Positions 32,601 to 47,600 of a DNA stretch of 64,000 bases are shown here, piece after piece (the stretch's first letter is position 1; each line of letters starts with the position of its first letter). Position numbers and translations under genes: made by a program. The notes under the pieces are model-generated. The model saw nothing but the letters and a program-made list of their open reading frames with translations, was not told the DNA's origin and made no database searches. The DNA comes from Colias croceus (Eukaryota > Arthropoda > Insecta > Lepidoptera > Pieridae): positions 5,580,001 to 5,644,000 of the forward strand of contig NC_059542.1 in NCBI RefSeq assembly GCF_905220415.1, in the 5' to 3' direction.

Positions 32601-35600
32601 CGGTACCGCTTTCTTTACTTTTCCAAATGTTTTATTTTATTTCATTTTTATATTTATAGTCACGTACTCTTTATAAATAATCAATTTTATTGTAAAGGAT
32701 GAGATTATGAGGCGTGCACTTTTGGATTTTCCAAACTATTTGGTATTGCATCAGATATCTCATTAATGGAGAATTTTGGGATATTGTAAATGGAAGGAAG
32801 GATGGTCAGAACGCTGATACCGGATACCATAAGATACTGTAATATTTTATATTAGAGAATCTTAAAATTAGCGCTTTATGGTCATTCCTTATTTAATAAT
32901 TATACATAATTTATTTTGTTTAGAACTGAATATTACTAGCCAACTTCGTTTGTGCAGCACGAACGCACTTACTAAATGATAGCATTAAATTGACTTTGTT
33001 TTAACTTGATTATAGATGCTGCCATTGTTGGGAGCGATAGGTAAAACGAAGCTTTCAATTAAATAAAATTAGTATTCGTACTCGTACTGATAATATTACC
33101 TAACCTATTTATGAAGTCTTACACCAAGAAACGTAATAAGGATATCTTTATACTTTTTTTGTTCTTCCTGTTTTACTAATAAATATATTCCTACTTATTT
33201 ACTTCTATGTTTTCATTCTCAGAGGAGACAGGAGTGAGGAAGTCAGAACACAATTATACACACATCAACAAAGTCTAGGGATATTTGGTATTGCATCAAA
33301 TATCTTATATGTAAAGACGTTGAAATGAGCTATAATCCTTCCATTTACAATATCCCAAAATTCTCCATCAATGAGATATTTGATGCAATACCAAATATCC
33401 CTAGACTTTGTTGATGTGTGTATAATCTTTCTAGAATATTCGAAGAGATTATGTATAGAGATTGAATATTTAGAATGTCGTCCTGTAAGTGGGTGAAATG
33501 GGGGACGTAAATCTTTATAAAATCATCATTCTTTTTATTACCCGCGGGACTACGCTAAGAGGGAATTCGATCATGCATGTGGAGTGTCGCGGGTGTGATA
33601 GGGACGTTTTTTAGAGTTATGACGTTAAAATTTATTGCTAGAGCTACATGCTCTTCTTTTTGAGGTTACGTTTCAAAATTCAAACCGTTATTCAATGTTC
33701 ATCTAGTAGGTAACATGTTCAGGAAGTTTACTTTTGTCAGTTTTCAATGCTCCGTTTATATTATTCCATAAATGGGAATGTATGCCATCTTAAAATATCA
33801 CGATACTATTGTCGAGTAACGTAAAGTACATGATTTAAGATTACATCATCGAGCTCGTACGATTTTTAGATAAACCATCTAATGTCAAACATAAATATTT
33901 ATATTAGACCTTTTCCATTGTGAAGTAGCACTTTTATTATGCATTAAATAAGTTTGAGTAGATATGCCATAAGGTCACACCCGTACGTATGTATGTTGTA
34001 TAAATATATGACTACTAATGAAAAATTAATACCATTCATTGACAAGTACAAAAAACAATCGAATTTTTAATTTGCTTATTTATTTTTAATTTAATTATTA
34101 ATTCGAATCCTTTTGTAAGGACGAATGAAAGTGTTTTCTTTTCACTTGTGCCTATACCGTCATAATCAGACGTTTCTATGAGTAGATTAAAAAATAAACG
34201 GTCCGTTGGTGGTTCGGGCGTTGGCGGTTAAAGTTCTGCGACAACCTTAATGAGCTCTGACCAGATATAAAGGTCAGGGATCAGCTGACATCCTCGTCAA
34301 ATAAATTTTTATGTGGTATTTATAAGAAGTTTAATAACGCGTAACAATTAAAAAGTTAAAAACACACGCTTTCCAAAACAGGAATATGGAAAAACACACA
34401 AAAAGTGATTCCTATACTTGAGAGCCCACAATTGTGATTAGAATATACAATTAATATGCTAAAATGTTAATTAAAGGTCATTGAGTACATTTGACCCGGC
34501 TCATGAAAGACATGCGTACAAGAACCAAATATGTTATATACAATCGACCTTGGTTTTACTTTTTTTCGTTTTGTTTATTTTTTTAATTGATGGAAGAAAA
34601 GAGGACCATCCGTAAATGACTTTTAACGTCATTACTCGCATGATAATACTATCCTTTCCTTTTACAATAAGAACTGCTTGAAAAAAATTAAACACAACTT
34701 ACCCACCTCAACTTGTGTGGTATCGTAGATTGTAGAATAGGGTTGAGGTTAATACTAAACATTCCATTTTGAAGATATTGTGGATTAAAGGTGAAAAATA
34801 ATATACAATACATTACACTTTTTATATTTACATTAGTAGGTACCTATACTGAAAAAAAAATTATCTACAGAAATTTTAACTAGAATGTTAAAGAGATGTG
34901 CCTCACTATCACGAACACATTCAATGTAAAAATGTCAAAACAGGAAACCTCAACGTATAAGAGTGTGCCTACCCTCATTAACACTGATTTTTTTGTTGCG
35001 GTATGCATACTACGCGAACAATAATTCTGCTATAGAATGCACATTCTATAACTAATGTTAAACTTGGGAATTGTAAAGATATTAAACTGAAAATACATAG
35101 TAATATATTTGTCCGTTCAATATAGCACGTCTCTTGTATTGTTTTAGTTTTAAGTGGCTTGCGAAAAACGGATACGAAATAAATTAACAAAACACAATAC
35201 AGCAGATATATTAATGATAATGGTACTCAATATAACCCAAATATTATTTGTATTGCGCCCACGACACAACTGTTTTTCAATGACGCACACGTAGTAAAGC
35301 GCTTTTCGTGTAAAAATAATTTACTGCAATGGAAAACATGTTTTTTTTTGCTTTATCACATTTTATATCTACTCATAGTTCGTTGCCCTTTGAAAGGGAA
35401 AATCAACTTGGTATTTTTTAGCTTGGAGGCTTATTAAATTACTTTTTTTATATATACCTAACATTACGGAATTCTTAGAACTTTAAAAGCTCGAAAATGT
35501 ATGACATTCATTCAGCCTTTGAAATTCGGTTCATTTTATGTTGAAAATATATTTCGCAGTTTTTATATGTTAATCATCATAATATTATACAGATTTTACT

Positions 35601-38600
35601 CAGATCATTTCAATTTGAGCGTTAGTATGTTGAATTTACTTATAACTATTAGATTAGTTTTTGTCACGCAAGAATGAAATACATACTTTAAGAGCATCCT
35701 TAATTTAACTTTGTTTTCAATGAAAAATTTATGGCTTTAATTTATTTTCAATGAGGTAGGTATTACATTATTTTCACGAACAAGTACGGGTTTAAATGCT
35801 TTTCTGATAGGTAACGCTACATCTATAATACCTAAATCTTGATGTCTAAAAATAACATTGGAGAAGAAATATGACGTCGTTTTACCAAAGCTACCCATGT
35901 ACTATAAATTATAAGAAAAACGGGAGATTTTATATTTTTATATATATAAGATTCTAGTATCTGCCAATAACAAATATCAATTAATGAGTATTTTAGAAAC
36001 AACTTTATAAATGTACTTACATTTTAATGAATATCAGGGTACCATACCTTTTCGAATGAAACATCACGAACACAATTTCACTTTTTAATACGCAACAACG
36101 TAGAAGATAAATGAATTATACGTTCTTTAAACACATATTTTTTAACACTACTAAACAATACTGATATAAAAATAATATGAATAAAGAAATTGCTTCGAGA
36201 TTACACAAGTCAGCACCTTCACTGGTCACAATTAACAAAAAGTTGAAACTAACTTCGATGGAAGATTTTGGGTCTACCCGTGTTTGCATTGGTTATTATT
36301 TAGTCGTGGGGTGCATTCTACACTGGTATATCGCAAATTTTTAAAGAAATAAATAACAACAATTCCGCGCCAATTTCGTTCAGACGTGACTTGTTAATGA
36401 AACGTTTGAAAATAGAACATTTTAATTTTTTCTTCGGTGCAGGGCCACAATTTTGAAATTCGAACAGGTAGGTAGAACCTATGCAATGAGCTGAGATATA
36501 GTAACATGAGGTAACATGTATGTTTATCAAAATATAAATTCGGACGTTCCAAGCCGTTACATTGACAAAATATTATATTATCCCATCCCCCAAATACTCG
36601 CGATTGTCTATGAATAACCAAGCGTGAAACATCAACACGTAGTATTTGTATTCTCTTGACATCAGCAAGCCCGCGACCGAGACAGATCTACTCAAGCATA
36701 ATAATTTCATTGATCTTGGTAGCAATATTAACCACAATATTGGGACTTCCATATAAAATTGCCTCAAAGTCCCACCGGGTGTGGTTTATCCGCTCGTTAG
36801 CTAAGAATTACTCTTGCCATCAGGAGGGATAGTTTATTACTAAGTGTCAGCTTTGACCGCAATCTCCTCGACGATCAGAAGCTTAAATGGTTTCATTTCT
36901 TACTTTAATGTAGATTAGAAACCAAAAGGTTAATCAAATTTAGATCGAATAACCTCCATTGAAACACGCAATCTATGGCGTGTATTGGACGTGGAAGTAA
37001 ATTTTCAAAGTTTTTCTTTAGGATTTAGTTTGTTTTGGTACTTAATTTAAAAATTATTTTTGTTAATATAAATATTTGAATTAAGTTTGATTTAAGGATA
37101 ACAGAAATCATTAGAAATTAGTGTTATCGTTTGTCGATCTACGCTCACACTTTGGCCAATATAATCATATCAACATTATCATCTAGGCATGGTATATAAC
37201 CTCTTTGAACGAGTATAGTTTTTTTTTTTATTATCTGTGCTGGGAACGGCGGCAGTGTTGTTCGTTACATGAGCAGACTGGTAGATAAAAAGCATGTACG
37301 CATTAGAGTTTGATATAATAAGTGAATGTAATAACTAATTGATAATTTGGAAAAGAGTAATACTTATGTAAATAAATACAATGATGGGTGAAAATATACG
37401 TGTTACAAGTGTAAGTACATTTTTAAATCTATAAAGAGAATGCTGAATGCGCAAATAACGAGATAGATTCGTAGTTAATGTTAATCGATAAATGGAGAGG
37501 AAATGAAAAAAATGTATCATTATAAAGTTATAAACTGGATTTTAATTAAAACATCTGCCCTTTTGAACTGAGCGATTACATAAGAAATAATAAATTAAAA
37601 AGCGGTTGCTTCTGCATTGATATTTGTACCTGCAATCAAAATAGCAATTATTTTTAATATTGTCATATTTTCTCGGTGGCATTTCCTAACTTATGAATGA
37701 GAAACTTTACTAAGTATAAGGACGAAACATTTTTTTCAATAAACAAGTTAATAAATAAGTGATTTTTCGAATTCTTTGTATGCATGACTTATACCCAATT
37801 CTTTTCAAAGGACTTTTGGTCACGGCTATAAATTTCAAAGGAGCGTAGCTCCGAAAGCGCTTACAATATTACTTTACTCAACTTTATGCGTTTATGCGTA
37901 ACTTTACGCATTGATTGTGGATTCTATTATTTTACTTTGAAAAGAATTCACCATTAGAACCTTCTTTGTAATTATTTCCGCGTCACCAGATATTTATAAG
38001 TAGAGAATGTGGTAGAGAAACTCTTAATTTTCCTGCACAATATAACTTTTAACTTTTTTTTAAATTTTACTCAGATTTTCCGATACTTTCTTAAACCTTT
38101 TTTTTAAGTGGGGAAATCTTCCAAAGATACCCACGGCCCCCGGGGAAGGAGCCGTGGGTTATGTCGGATTCTTACCGACTAAAACCCCGCTGTGTTCCGT
38201 CGAGCCGCTTTAACGATGGGGCCGCGGGTATTGGTTGGAATTCTTCCGCGACATACTACCTATACTTTCCTAAACCTGAAAGAATAATAGCTACATTGAT
38301 CGAGTTTTTCACCAATCACAATTACTTTATTACCTACTTTCTGTTTTTCTATGCTTTACGTACACAGTTTACGTACATATTATATACCTACTTACGATCA
38401 CACCTGACTTTTATGCAAATATAATTAATGATATTATATCTATCATAAATTAACCATGCGCCTTATACAATTTGAAAATGTAATTAGTCATATTTTTATG
38501 TAACTATAATTAGTATAGCATAGTTTAGTATTATATTATCTGCGATATAGCCTATATGATGTAGTAATCAGTGATATAGTCATGTCGATGAATATTTACG

Positions 38601-41600
38601 AGAATCAAATGGATCGATACTGTACGTGTCTGGAAAATTTAACTATTAAAGCTTGGGGACGCTTAACATTTACAACGCTGATCTCAAAGGCACTGCCTAA
38701 CACAAAGTTAATACGAGATATTGGAGTAGGTTCTACAGGGATACTCTATAATAACAAAACTTCATTAATAGTTACATAATACTGTTTAAATAAGCGGAAT
38801 GTGCGGAATAACGCTAAGAGCTTATGTTCCAGAACTATTACACAAAATGAAATCTACGCTATAATTACGTACAGTAGTAAGTATATACAGTACCTAGTAG
38901 GTACCTATACCTACTACTGTATATACTTACTACTGTTACCACTACTATTTTATATTCCAGTAAAATAAATATATAAATAATATGAACCTACAACAATACA
39001 ACATGATGCACATTGCACACATAGGTCCGTACCTAGAAATACAGCGCTGTTTTATGGTAGTTCATATATTTTTGTCGTAAAAAGGATTTTAATTGTATTC
39101 TTTTTTTCATATTTAAAATGTTTGCCAATTATGGTCATCGCTTTGGTTTAAATTGGCCTTTAAATAACTGAAATATATATGTGCTGTTTTAATCCAAATT
39201 TATTAACAATCCGATAATTGTTATGCGAAAAAGATGAATTGATGGTACTTTTAAAACTTTTCCTGATTTATTACAATTCCAAAAAAAATCAGTATATCAT
39301 GAAGTTACCTAAATTTTAAAACGGAATAAATAGACTAATTTAGTTTAAATCTTATACGAATGCACATTAAAAAAACATGCTCAAACTAAACAAAATAAAA
39401 CGAAATGAACCACATCAAATAATAATCAACAACAGGACTAGTAATCAGCCCCTGACATGCTCTATTGATTAGTTCACAAAGTAAACAAGGGTGAAATAAA
39501 GAATTCCTTAAGAGAAAGGAATACTTAAGTCTCATTTTCTTTTACATTTAAAGTCTTGGCAAAAGATCAAATAGGCCGTTACGGTTGAACTGAAGCGAAT
39601 ACTTACGATATCTTTAAATGAAAATCAACTATTTAAAACCTATTTTCCTGAAATAAAGTTATAAATTATACTTACCGTAGCCTCATTTGAACTTTAGGAT
39701 ATCAAATATAGAACGTATAGACCGGGAGATATTGACACAAAATTTCGAGTCATTTGTAACAGGATGGCGGTTCTACAGGGGTCTTAGTACGCAATGACAA
39801 AAAGAAAAATGATGGTGTGAACGCTGGCACCGGCGGCTTAGTCGCGTGGGCGTTAGTCGTACTCTTCGTAAAAATAGCGAAAGTCAAACGATTTGTAACA
39901 CAAAAATTTTAGAATTTACCGATAGCCTTAGATCACGATAGCACATAAAAAAGAAGTAGGCGGTAGTGTCATGCCATACTTTTCCGGTGTGACTTACAGC
40001 CCGCCATACCGACGCGAATGTGTTGATTAAAAAAAAACAATTCAACCATTTGTACCAGGCTAACTTTTGCCATCACACACAGGTAACCATCGTCGTGCAG
40101 CCATTTACGAAAATCGCCATGCCATAGTTTTCGGACGATTCCAAATGGTCGCCATACCGCCGAAAATCTGCAAAAAAATTTTTTCACTTAAAACATTTAG
40201 TATTTGACACCTTACTATGTTAGCTGGATTAAAAGTTAAGATTTTCTCAAAAAAACATATATACGATACATATTATGTATTGTATATGTAAACACTTTTG
40301 TTAAAGGCTGTAGGTAAACAATGACAATTCATGAACTGAACTGAACATAAAAAGAAAAAGAAAGTCATGGTAAATTGACCTTTTTAATATCGATATCAGT
40401 AGCTGAATTCTTTTGTTTGTGGTTTATGCAATACATGGTTCTATTAATTTTCCTTATTGCTTTTTTTTTCTTGTAGATTATAGCTTCATAAATGGTACAA
40501 TATTAAACGTTAAATTAAATGCCGCTTTATCTCTCACAAATCTCGAATGAAGATACTATTACTCTATACTATAATATTACTCTATACTATATTTATAAAT
40601 AGTAGATTGTTTTTATTTCAAAACCTATAACATAAATTTTGTTTAAAAGATTAAATCAAAGCCTTTGTTCTAGAAATGTTATCAAACTTTTGCTTACAAT
40701 TTCAATTAAATTTAATTGTTTTTACTATCCCTTTTATATTTACATTTAAATTTACTCGGAAGTAATAATATGATCGGACATTTTTTACATCAATTGATGC
40801 AGAATCAGTTCCGGAATATTCACCAAATTTATATCACAAATATGAACAGGTATAACTGTTGGGATGTAGGTACTTAATTCATCACATTCACACCTGATAT
40901 TATGCCAAAACAATGTAGGTAATTGTAAAATGTATGCATTATAATCCTTTTATGTCTCCATAATTTCAAATTTCGGAAGGTAAAGTCGTCCTCTTTTAAT
41001 TTATAAACTTTTGGCAAGTCATTCTTATACAACAAACAAACATATTTTTTTTTGATAAACATCTGATATTCATTTGAAAGCAGAATGTTTATCATATTAT
41101 GTAAAATAAAATTGATGAGTTGAGAAAATGCAGAAAATGTTTTATGAAACAGTTTCTGCATGAAAAGCTTAGTGAGGCTCCAATATTTTAGATTAACAAT
41201 TGTAATACGATTAAATAGTTTTAACAAGCATATTTATTAGGTAAAGATTAGGTATTAACATAATGGATTGTGCCTGTTATGACTTAAGCTTAAGTTACGA
41301 ACAAAAGATTATGTTAGGATAAAATAGGTACGTCAATATAATATTAAAACGCACAAAGTAGGTGCTATTTTATAAAAAACGTTTTTTTATGGTACCTCAT
41401 TTTTTCAAATCTATATAAAACAATACTTCAATATTATTAGATAATATAATAACTACTTCCTACGTAGTTTCATAATAACTATTCTACTAACTCAGTTATT
41501 AAAAAAAAATGTTGTGTGGTTTTATGAAACCACGGTAAAAGTGAAACTTTTTTCACACTATAGACATTTAACGAAAAATTATCGTACGTGTCGTGCGTCA

Positions 41601-44600
41601 CGCGACATGCGCTACACAGACCAAAAAGTTTGAGACGATGTAATAAAAGTTTCACTTTAAAACTTGTCGTAGTAAGTAATACATCGAACTTTATTTTATT
41701 TTCCCTTTCCCAATCTCTGCCACCGCATTTTCTCAATGTGGTTAAAAGGTATTTCAGATGATGAAACACATTTACTAGCCAACAAAACATTTCATTATTA
41801 TCATCATGATATTCATCCACTGCGAAAAACCACTTGCATAAAAATGATGAAGCTTCAGCATACGAACAGATTTTATTACCGTTCCCATTTTCTCGAAACC
41901 GAATTAATAATATTACGTATATTTGTTTTAGCGTGAATATTATATTAACCAGGGCTTTTAGGAAAGCTTTTAAATCTGGACTGGGTTGCAATAGTTTTTA
42001 TTCTATGAACCAAAACAGGTATTGGCATAAACATCGTCGTTTGCGAAAATTTCCAAATATTTATACTACCGCATTTCATATCTGAAGATTAGATTTAGTT
42101 TACTCCTCTGCAATAACCATAAAAAATTTACCGTTATGTATTTTTGATCCTTGGATGTTTTATTACAAAGTAAATTGAGAATTAAATTGAAGATAAATAA
42201 GGTGTGCAAGATATATGATTTATATTAGATACCTCACAACTAAATGTATTGTATCAAATCATAAATATATTACACTAATTTTATTATAATGAGTCTTTAG
42301 AAATATAAGTAATATTCTTCCAACTTCCGAGGCATTAATTGACATTATGCAATGCGAAAGATTTTAAGCTTAGGAATATATTGAGATAATAATCGGCATA
42401 ATCGAATGAAATCTGCGATTCTCAATGTCCCAAACTAATTGATTTACCTTTATTAATGAATATCGGGTTTATTATTAGATATAGCTCAATATTATTCTAT
42501 AAATATAATTACTGTTCTATTTAGAATCAGATTCTCTAACTATACTTCGCGAAATACAAGAAACATATTTTACTTATCAACTCTCATAGGATGCCCGTGT
42601 CCCAGCCGTGGGAACATAATATATGGGCTGATGGTGTTGATAATATTTTATTTTTTGCAGTACAACTACCTCAGCGCAAGACGACGACACGGACTGGTCA
42701 AGAAATGCAACAATAGAAGATTATTTAGGTCAAAACTCCACTCAAGAAGTTTTTGGTATGTATAAATTAATGTCCACTTCGTATTCATTGTGAATACTGA
42801 AGCTCAAAGAAAACTTATTAAATTAGAATAAGCTATTTCCCATTAGCATCATTAAAGGTAATTAGTCATTCCACAAAGTTTTGGCGATCTTTTCATTAAC
42901 GAACGATGTAACAAGTCAAACTAATTAGTGGATAAAAAAAAACAGTATGTCGTAGAAAAATCTAGATACGCTTTAATGAGCTAAATTTTGTTATAGAATT
43001 ATGAAAATATGGGCTTAATCAAAAATTATACACAAACATTTCGATTGTTGTTTTCAATTTAATATTTTTCATTACGACAGCACTCATAATTTTACCAAAA
43101 TATCATCGCATCGTGATGGTAAACTTTCAAACTTACGGCTTACCGCATCATATTTGTTATTGAATCAATGGAAATATATCCACTGTGTCCTCCTAAAAGG
43201 TAGAAATATAATGGCACAATTTCATAATAGATAAGTCCTCAAATCTATATCAATAACAAACCCGCGACAGGTGGAAGAGCACTTCAATAGTCAAATCCTG
43301 ATTGGATAATGCACCTAGATAACTACTAGATAAATTGAAAGCTTCCTAGATAAGATGAATTTTCCTTTCAAACAATTCGGGACTGATTTAAAAATTTGTT
43401 AATTTTATTTGAACATACACACTGCAAAATTAATAATTTTTAACGACTCAACATTTGGTCTTTTAGCTATTGATTGAAGGTCGACTTTATGTCGGAACTT
43501 TGAGACATAAAAATTTATTCTGATATAGACTGAAGATGAAATTCATGTGTAAAACTTAGCACATGTATCACCCGTAGACGTGTATTGCTTTTTATATAGA
43601 TTTGTTCATATAATTTTCTATTATTTAGTATTTTCTAAATATATTTCAAGCATCTAATCAAAAATGCACGTGTTCACTTGTTTTATTTTAAACGCTTTTG
43701 ATTTCTTTACAATAAAATGCATTGAATTTATGGCAGTTTTTGATTTTGAGATGACAAAGAGCTATGAGAGAATGTATGCATAATTTAAATATGTATATTC
43801 AAAAACTAGCTGCATGCCTAGCTCCACTCAGGTATACCTTCCTACTTATTTTTGAAAGGATTTAAAATATTTAAAAGTTGTTACTCTATTTTATGTACAG
43901 GCAACACCTCATATGTCGAAGAAAGAACGACTTCAGGTTACTGAAGCTTTTCTTTAATTATAAATGGTGTAACTGTCTTACTCGACTTTCTTATAATAGT
44001 TACTCATATTCTTGTATAAAGAGTACTGTAAGAGTAAGACAGGTACACCATAGGGAGATCTATGTAAGCTATTCACGTAGTGTAAAAACGTGAACTTTTG
44101 TGAAATTTCCTCGTAAGTTTGCTCTCTAGCAAATACTTTGCTGGCCAAATTAACCTAGCGTTGTTTGCAGTTAGAGAAATAAATTACACGGGAGTTAAAA
44201 GTTAAGCGAATCTTGTTATAGAGGAATATGTTTCCTTGCATACCAATAAGTATAGTTTCATTAATTTTCTGTGTATAAAAAATATTTGAAGATTATAAAA
44301 CTGTTGTTAAATAGGTAACTAGATACTACATATTATTTAAAAGTGAGTTCTTGCATTTTGAAATAAATTGCCAAAGATAAAATTCAATAATAAATAATTA
44401 TTACTTTTTCACACATCGCAGAATAATTATTACTTTTTCGTCCATGCATGCATGTAAATTGAATGAAAATTAATTTGGTTCATGTCAGAGCTGAGTTGCC
44501 ACAATTTTGTGAATTGATACATGCAAATTTTGTAAAATATTACTGCAAATGTTACTTGATCATAAATTATGGGCTATAAAAAAAATGAAGTGCAAGATTT

Positions 44601-47600
44601 TCAAAATAGTTTTCTCAAATAGGTATGTATGCAATATAGAACACTGAACAATGCATCTTCTTCAATATTTATCCTTAAGACTAACACCAAACAATTTACG
44701 AGTTAATAAACACGTTTATCTTGGCTATTATTGGAACGCAAACTCTGTGCAAAGTTTAAACCTTACACACAAACCGATATACGAGAATTCAAATAGGGAT
44801 GTAGATAATATGAAACGGATTATTTAACAATTATAATCTAAACCTAATAATATTATAAAGCTGAAGGGATTGTTTGTTTGTTTGAACGCGCTTATCTCAG
44901 GAACTACTGGTCCGATTTGAAAAAATCTTTCGGTGTTAAATAGCCTATCAGGAAGGCTTATGGGAATAGGTTATATGCTTCATATATTATGTTTATAATC
45001 ACACTAAGACCAATAGGAGCGAGGCAAAGCGGATAAAACGCGCTAGTCTACACTAATATTATAAAGAGGAAAACTTTGTTTGTTTGTTCGATTGTAATGA
45101 ATAGGCTCATAAACTACTGGACCGATTTTAAAAATTCTTTCATCATTCGAAAGCTACATTATGAATTATCCACGAGTAATATTATCACGCTAAGACCAAC
45201 AGGAGCGGAGCCACGCGGGTGAAACCGCGCGGCACAGCTAGTTATTAAATATTTGTAAAAAATACCTATATTCACTTAAAAATATTTTTAGTTTTAAGCG
45301 TTTATGCCCTAAGACTAAGACTTCATATAAAGAGACTGAGGATGCTCTCTTTCTTAGAAAATGAACTTTCATTGAGATGCTGTGTATAAGACTGGGAACT
45401 GGGAACATTGCTAGGTGAAGTGTACTATTTTAATGATTCTTCACAGTTCACACTTTTGCCTTTTAATTAAAAAAAAAATTATTTAATGGTTCTGTGTACG
45501 TTTCATGTTCTATGGCGGTTGTTGATCTTTGAATATAAGATAAAAGCAGTGACTTCTATTGCTAATTAATCGTGCAAGGCTTGGCGGAATGCTCAAAACT
45601 AAGACAATTTTTAAAGAGCAAGGTATAAAGAGCGTTATAATCTAGGTACCTACGTAATAATGTGTAGATAATATGTGTTACATTGATATTAATTAATATA
45701 ATATTCCACTTTAATAAACACTTCAGAAAACGTCTCTTTATTGGCAATTTAGTATATTTGATACTATGGGACAGCTAAATAATATACAATAACTATTTTT
45801 TGGAAATGCTGACAATAATAGATACCAAGAGTATCGCGTTGTTGTAATAATGTACGCCTTATGTCGGCTTGTAAGCACATAATAAACAGGAATGGGTAAA
45901 AGGCAGTAATCTAACGAGTAAAATTAATATTATTGTTTCAGACACGCTGTACGATGTACCAACCGGTATGATAGTATTGTTATCATTTCTGTATGGATCG
46001 ATATCAGTATTGGCTGTGATTGGAAACTTTTTGGTGATGTGGGTAGTTGCTACCTCCCGACGTATGCAAAGCGTCACAAATTGTTATATTGCTAATTTGG
46101 CTCTAGCTGATATTGTTATAGGATTATTTGCAATACCATTCCAAGTAAGTATGATGAGATTTAGTTTTACGTGAATATCAATTTTAACTTGCTTAATTTA
46201 CTAAATGTTTAAGGTTTTACATTCAATAATTTTGTTGTTATAAATAATTTTAAGTGCACAGAATTTAGATGTTGTCGAATGCAGAGCGGTGTATATTAAA
46301 ATTTGCTAATAAACTTTATTTCTGTTCACATTTTTTCCGTCAAACGAGCTAGCTACGGAAAAGTGCTCAATTTTATGCATGGTAAGGTGTTAATAGCGTC
46401 AGGTCAGTAATGCCTGACTTTTCATTGCCAGATGTGATTGTTTGCAGTTTCAAGCTGCGTTGTTACAACGATGGCTGCTCCCTCACTTCATGTGTGCATT
46501 CTGCCCTTTCGTACAAGCTCTGAGCGTGAATGTCAGCGTTTTTACGCTGACTGCTATAGCCGTGGACAGGCATCGGGCTATTATAACTCCTCTCAGGTAA
46601 TTAGTATTAGAACTATTTTGATGTGATTATAAATGATTTATTTATTTATTAAGTATATGAACATTGAACAAATCTTAGGCAGCATGGGACGATGAATTGA
46701 TAAAAGAAGCGAAAATATTCATACCTAATCTTTGGAATTGCTCGGGAATTATTGATAATCCAGCGCGTTTTCTTCAAACAAAATTATAAAAATGAAATCA
46801 TCATGAAAGACGATTACCTACCTACTTATTTAATATTATTTAGAAACTATTTTAGAATATGAATATGTTATATTTGCCTAATTTTTAGTTACATTTTTCA
46901 GGGCATTCATATTTCGTGTTCCCCAAATTAATCATGTAACTGTATCCAACCAAAAAATTGAATAAGCTCTCACAAGTCGTGACAAACCCCTTCTCGAACA
47001 AATTTTCCCCTCGAGAGGAAAAGATTAATGGTAAGGCTTAACAAGGAAAGACAGCACAGTTTCCACTTAATTATTCTTACGTGTAGCCTATTCTCAAACT
47101 TTGCTAGTCTTGTGAAATCTTATTTAAATCTATACATATAATAAAATCGTAGGAAAGTCAAAACTGTACATTGAATATTTTTTTAAAAGAATACCTGGGC
47201 CGTGATCTATAATCGATATAGAAGCCAAAAACATAGTTTTTAGAATTTTTGTCTGTTTGTCTGTTTGTCTGTTTGTCTGTTTGTCTGTTTGTCTGTATGT
47301 TTGTCCGAGCTAATCTCGAAAAGTACTGCATAGATTGACTTCAAATTTTGCATGAATATTACTAACAGGTCGGGTGAGGCTATAGGCTACATATTATCAA
47401 GCTATCATCTACGGGGGAGGAGCTGTGAACCTTTATTTTTCTTACATATTCCGTGTATTACGACAGCGTACAATCTAAAGACTCATGTTTAAATGTTGGT
47501 TTCGAGTAAGCCATGCTATTATCTAGCTTTACAAAATAAAAACTATGTCATTTACGTAATTTGGGCAGAGAAACAGTTTAATGAATTTAGTAGTATAAAG

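Noticed and set aside
40550..40600. Short ACTCTATACTATA tandem
   Set aside because: Only two units, common in AT-rich DNA.
41479..41991. 170-codon minus-strand open frame
   Set aside because: It crosses the MITE copy at 41501-41659, has no motifs, and overlapping plus-strand frames are equally long. Chance in a repeat.
45968..46174. Receptor start at the internal Met MIVLLSFLYG
   Set aside because: It would remove the extracellular N-terminus with both sequons. An upstream exon joins in phase through a good acceptor and donor.
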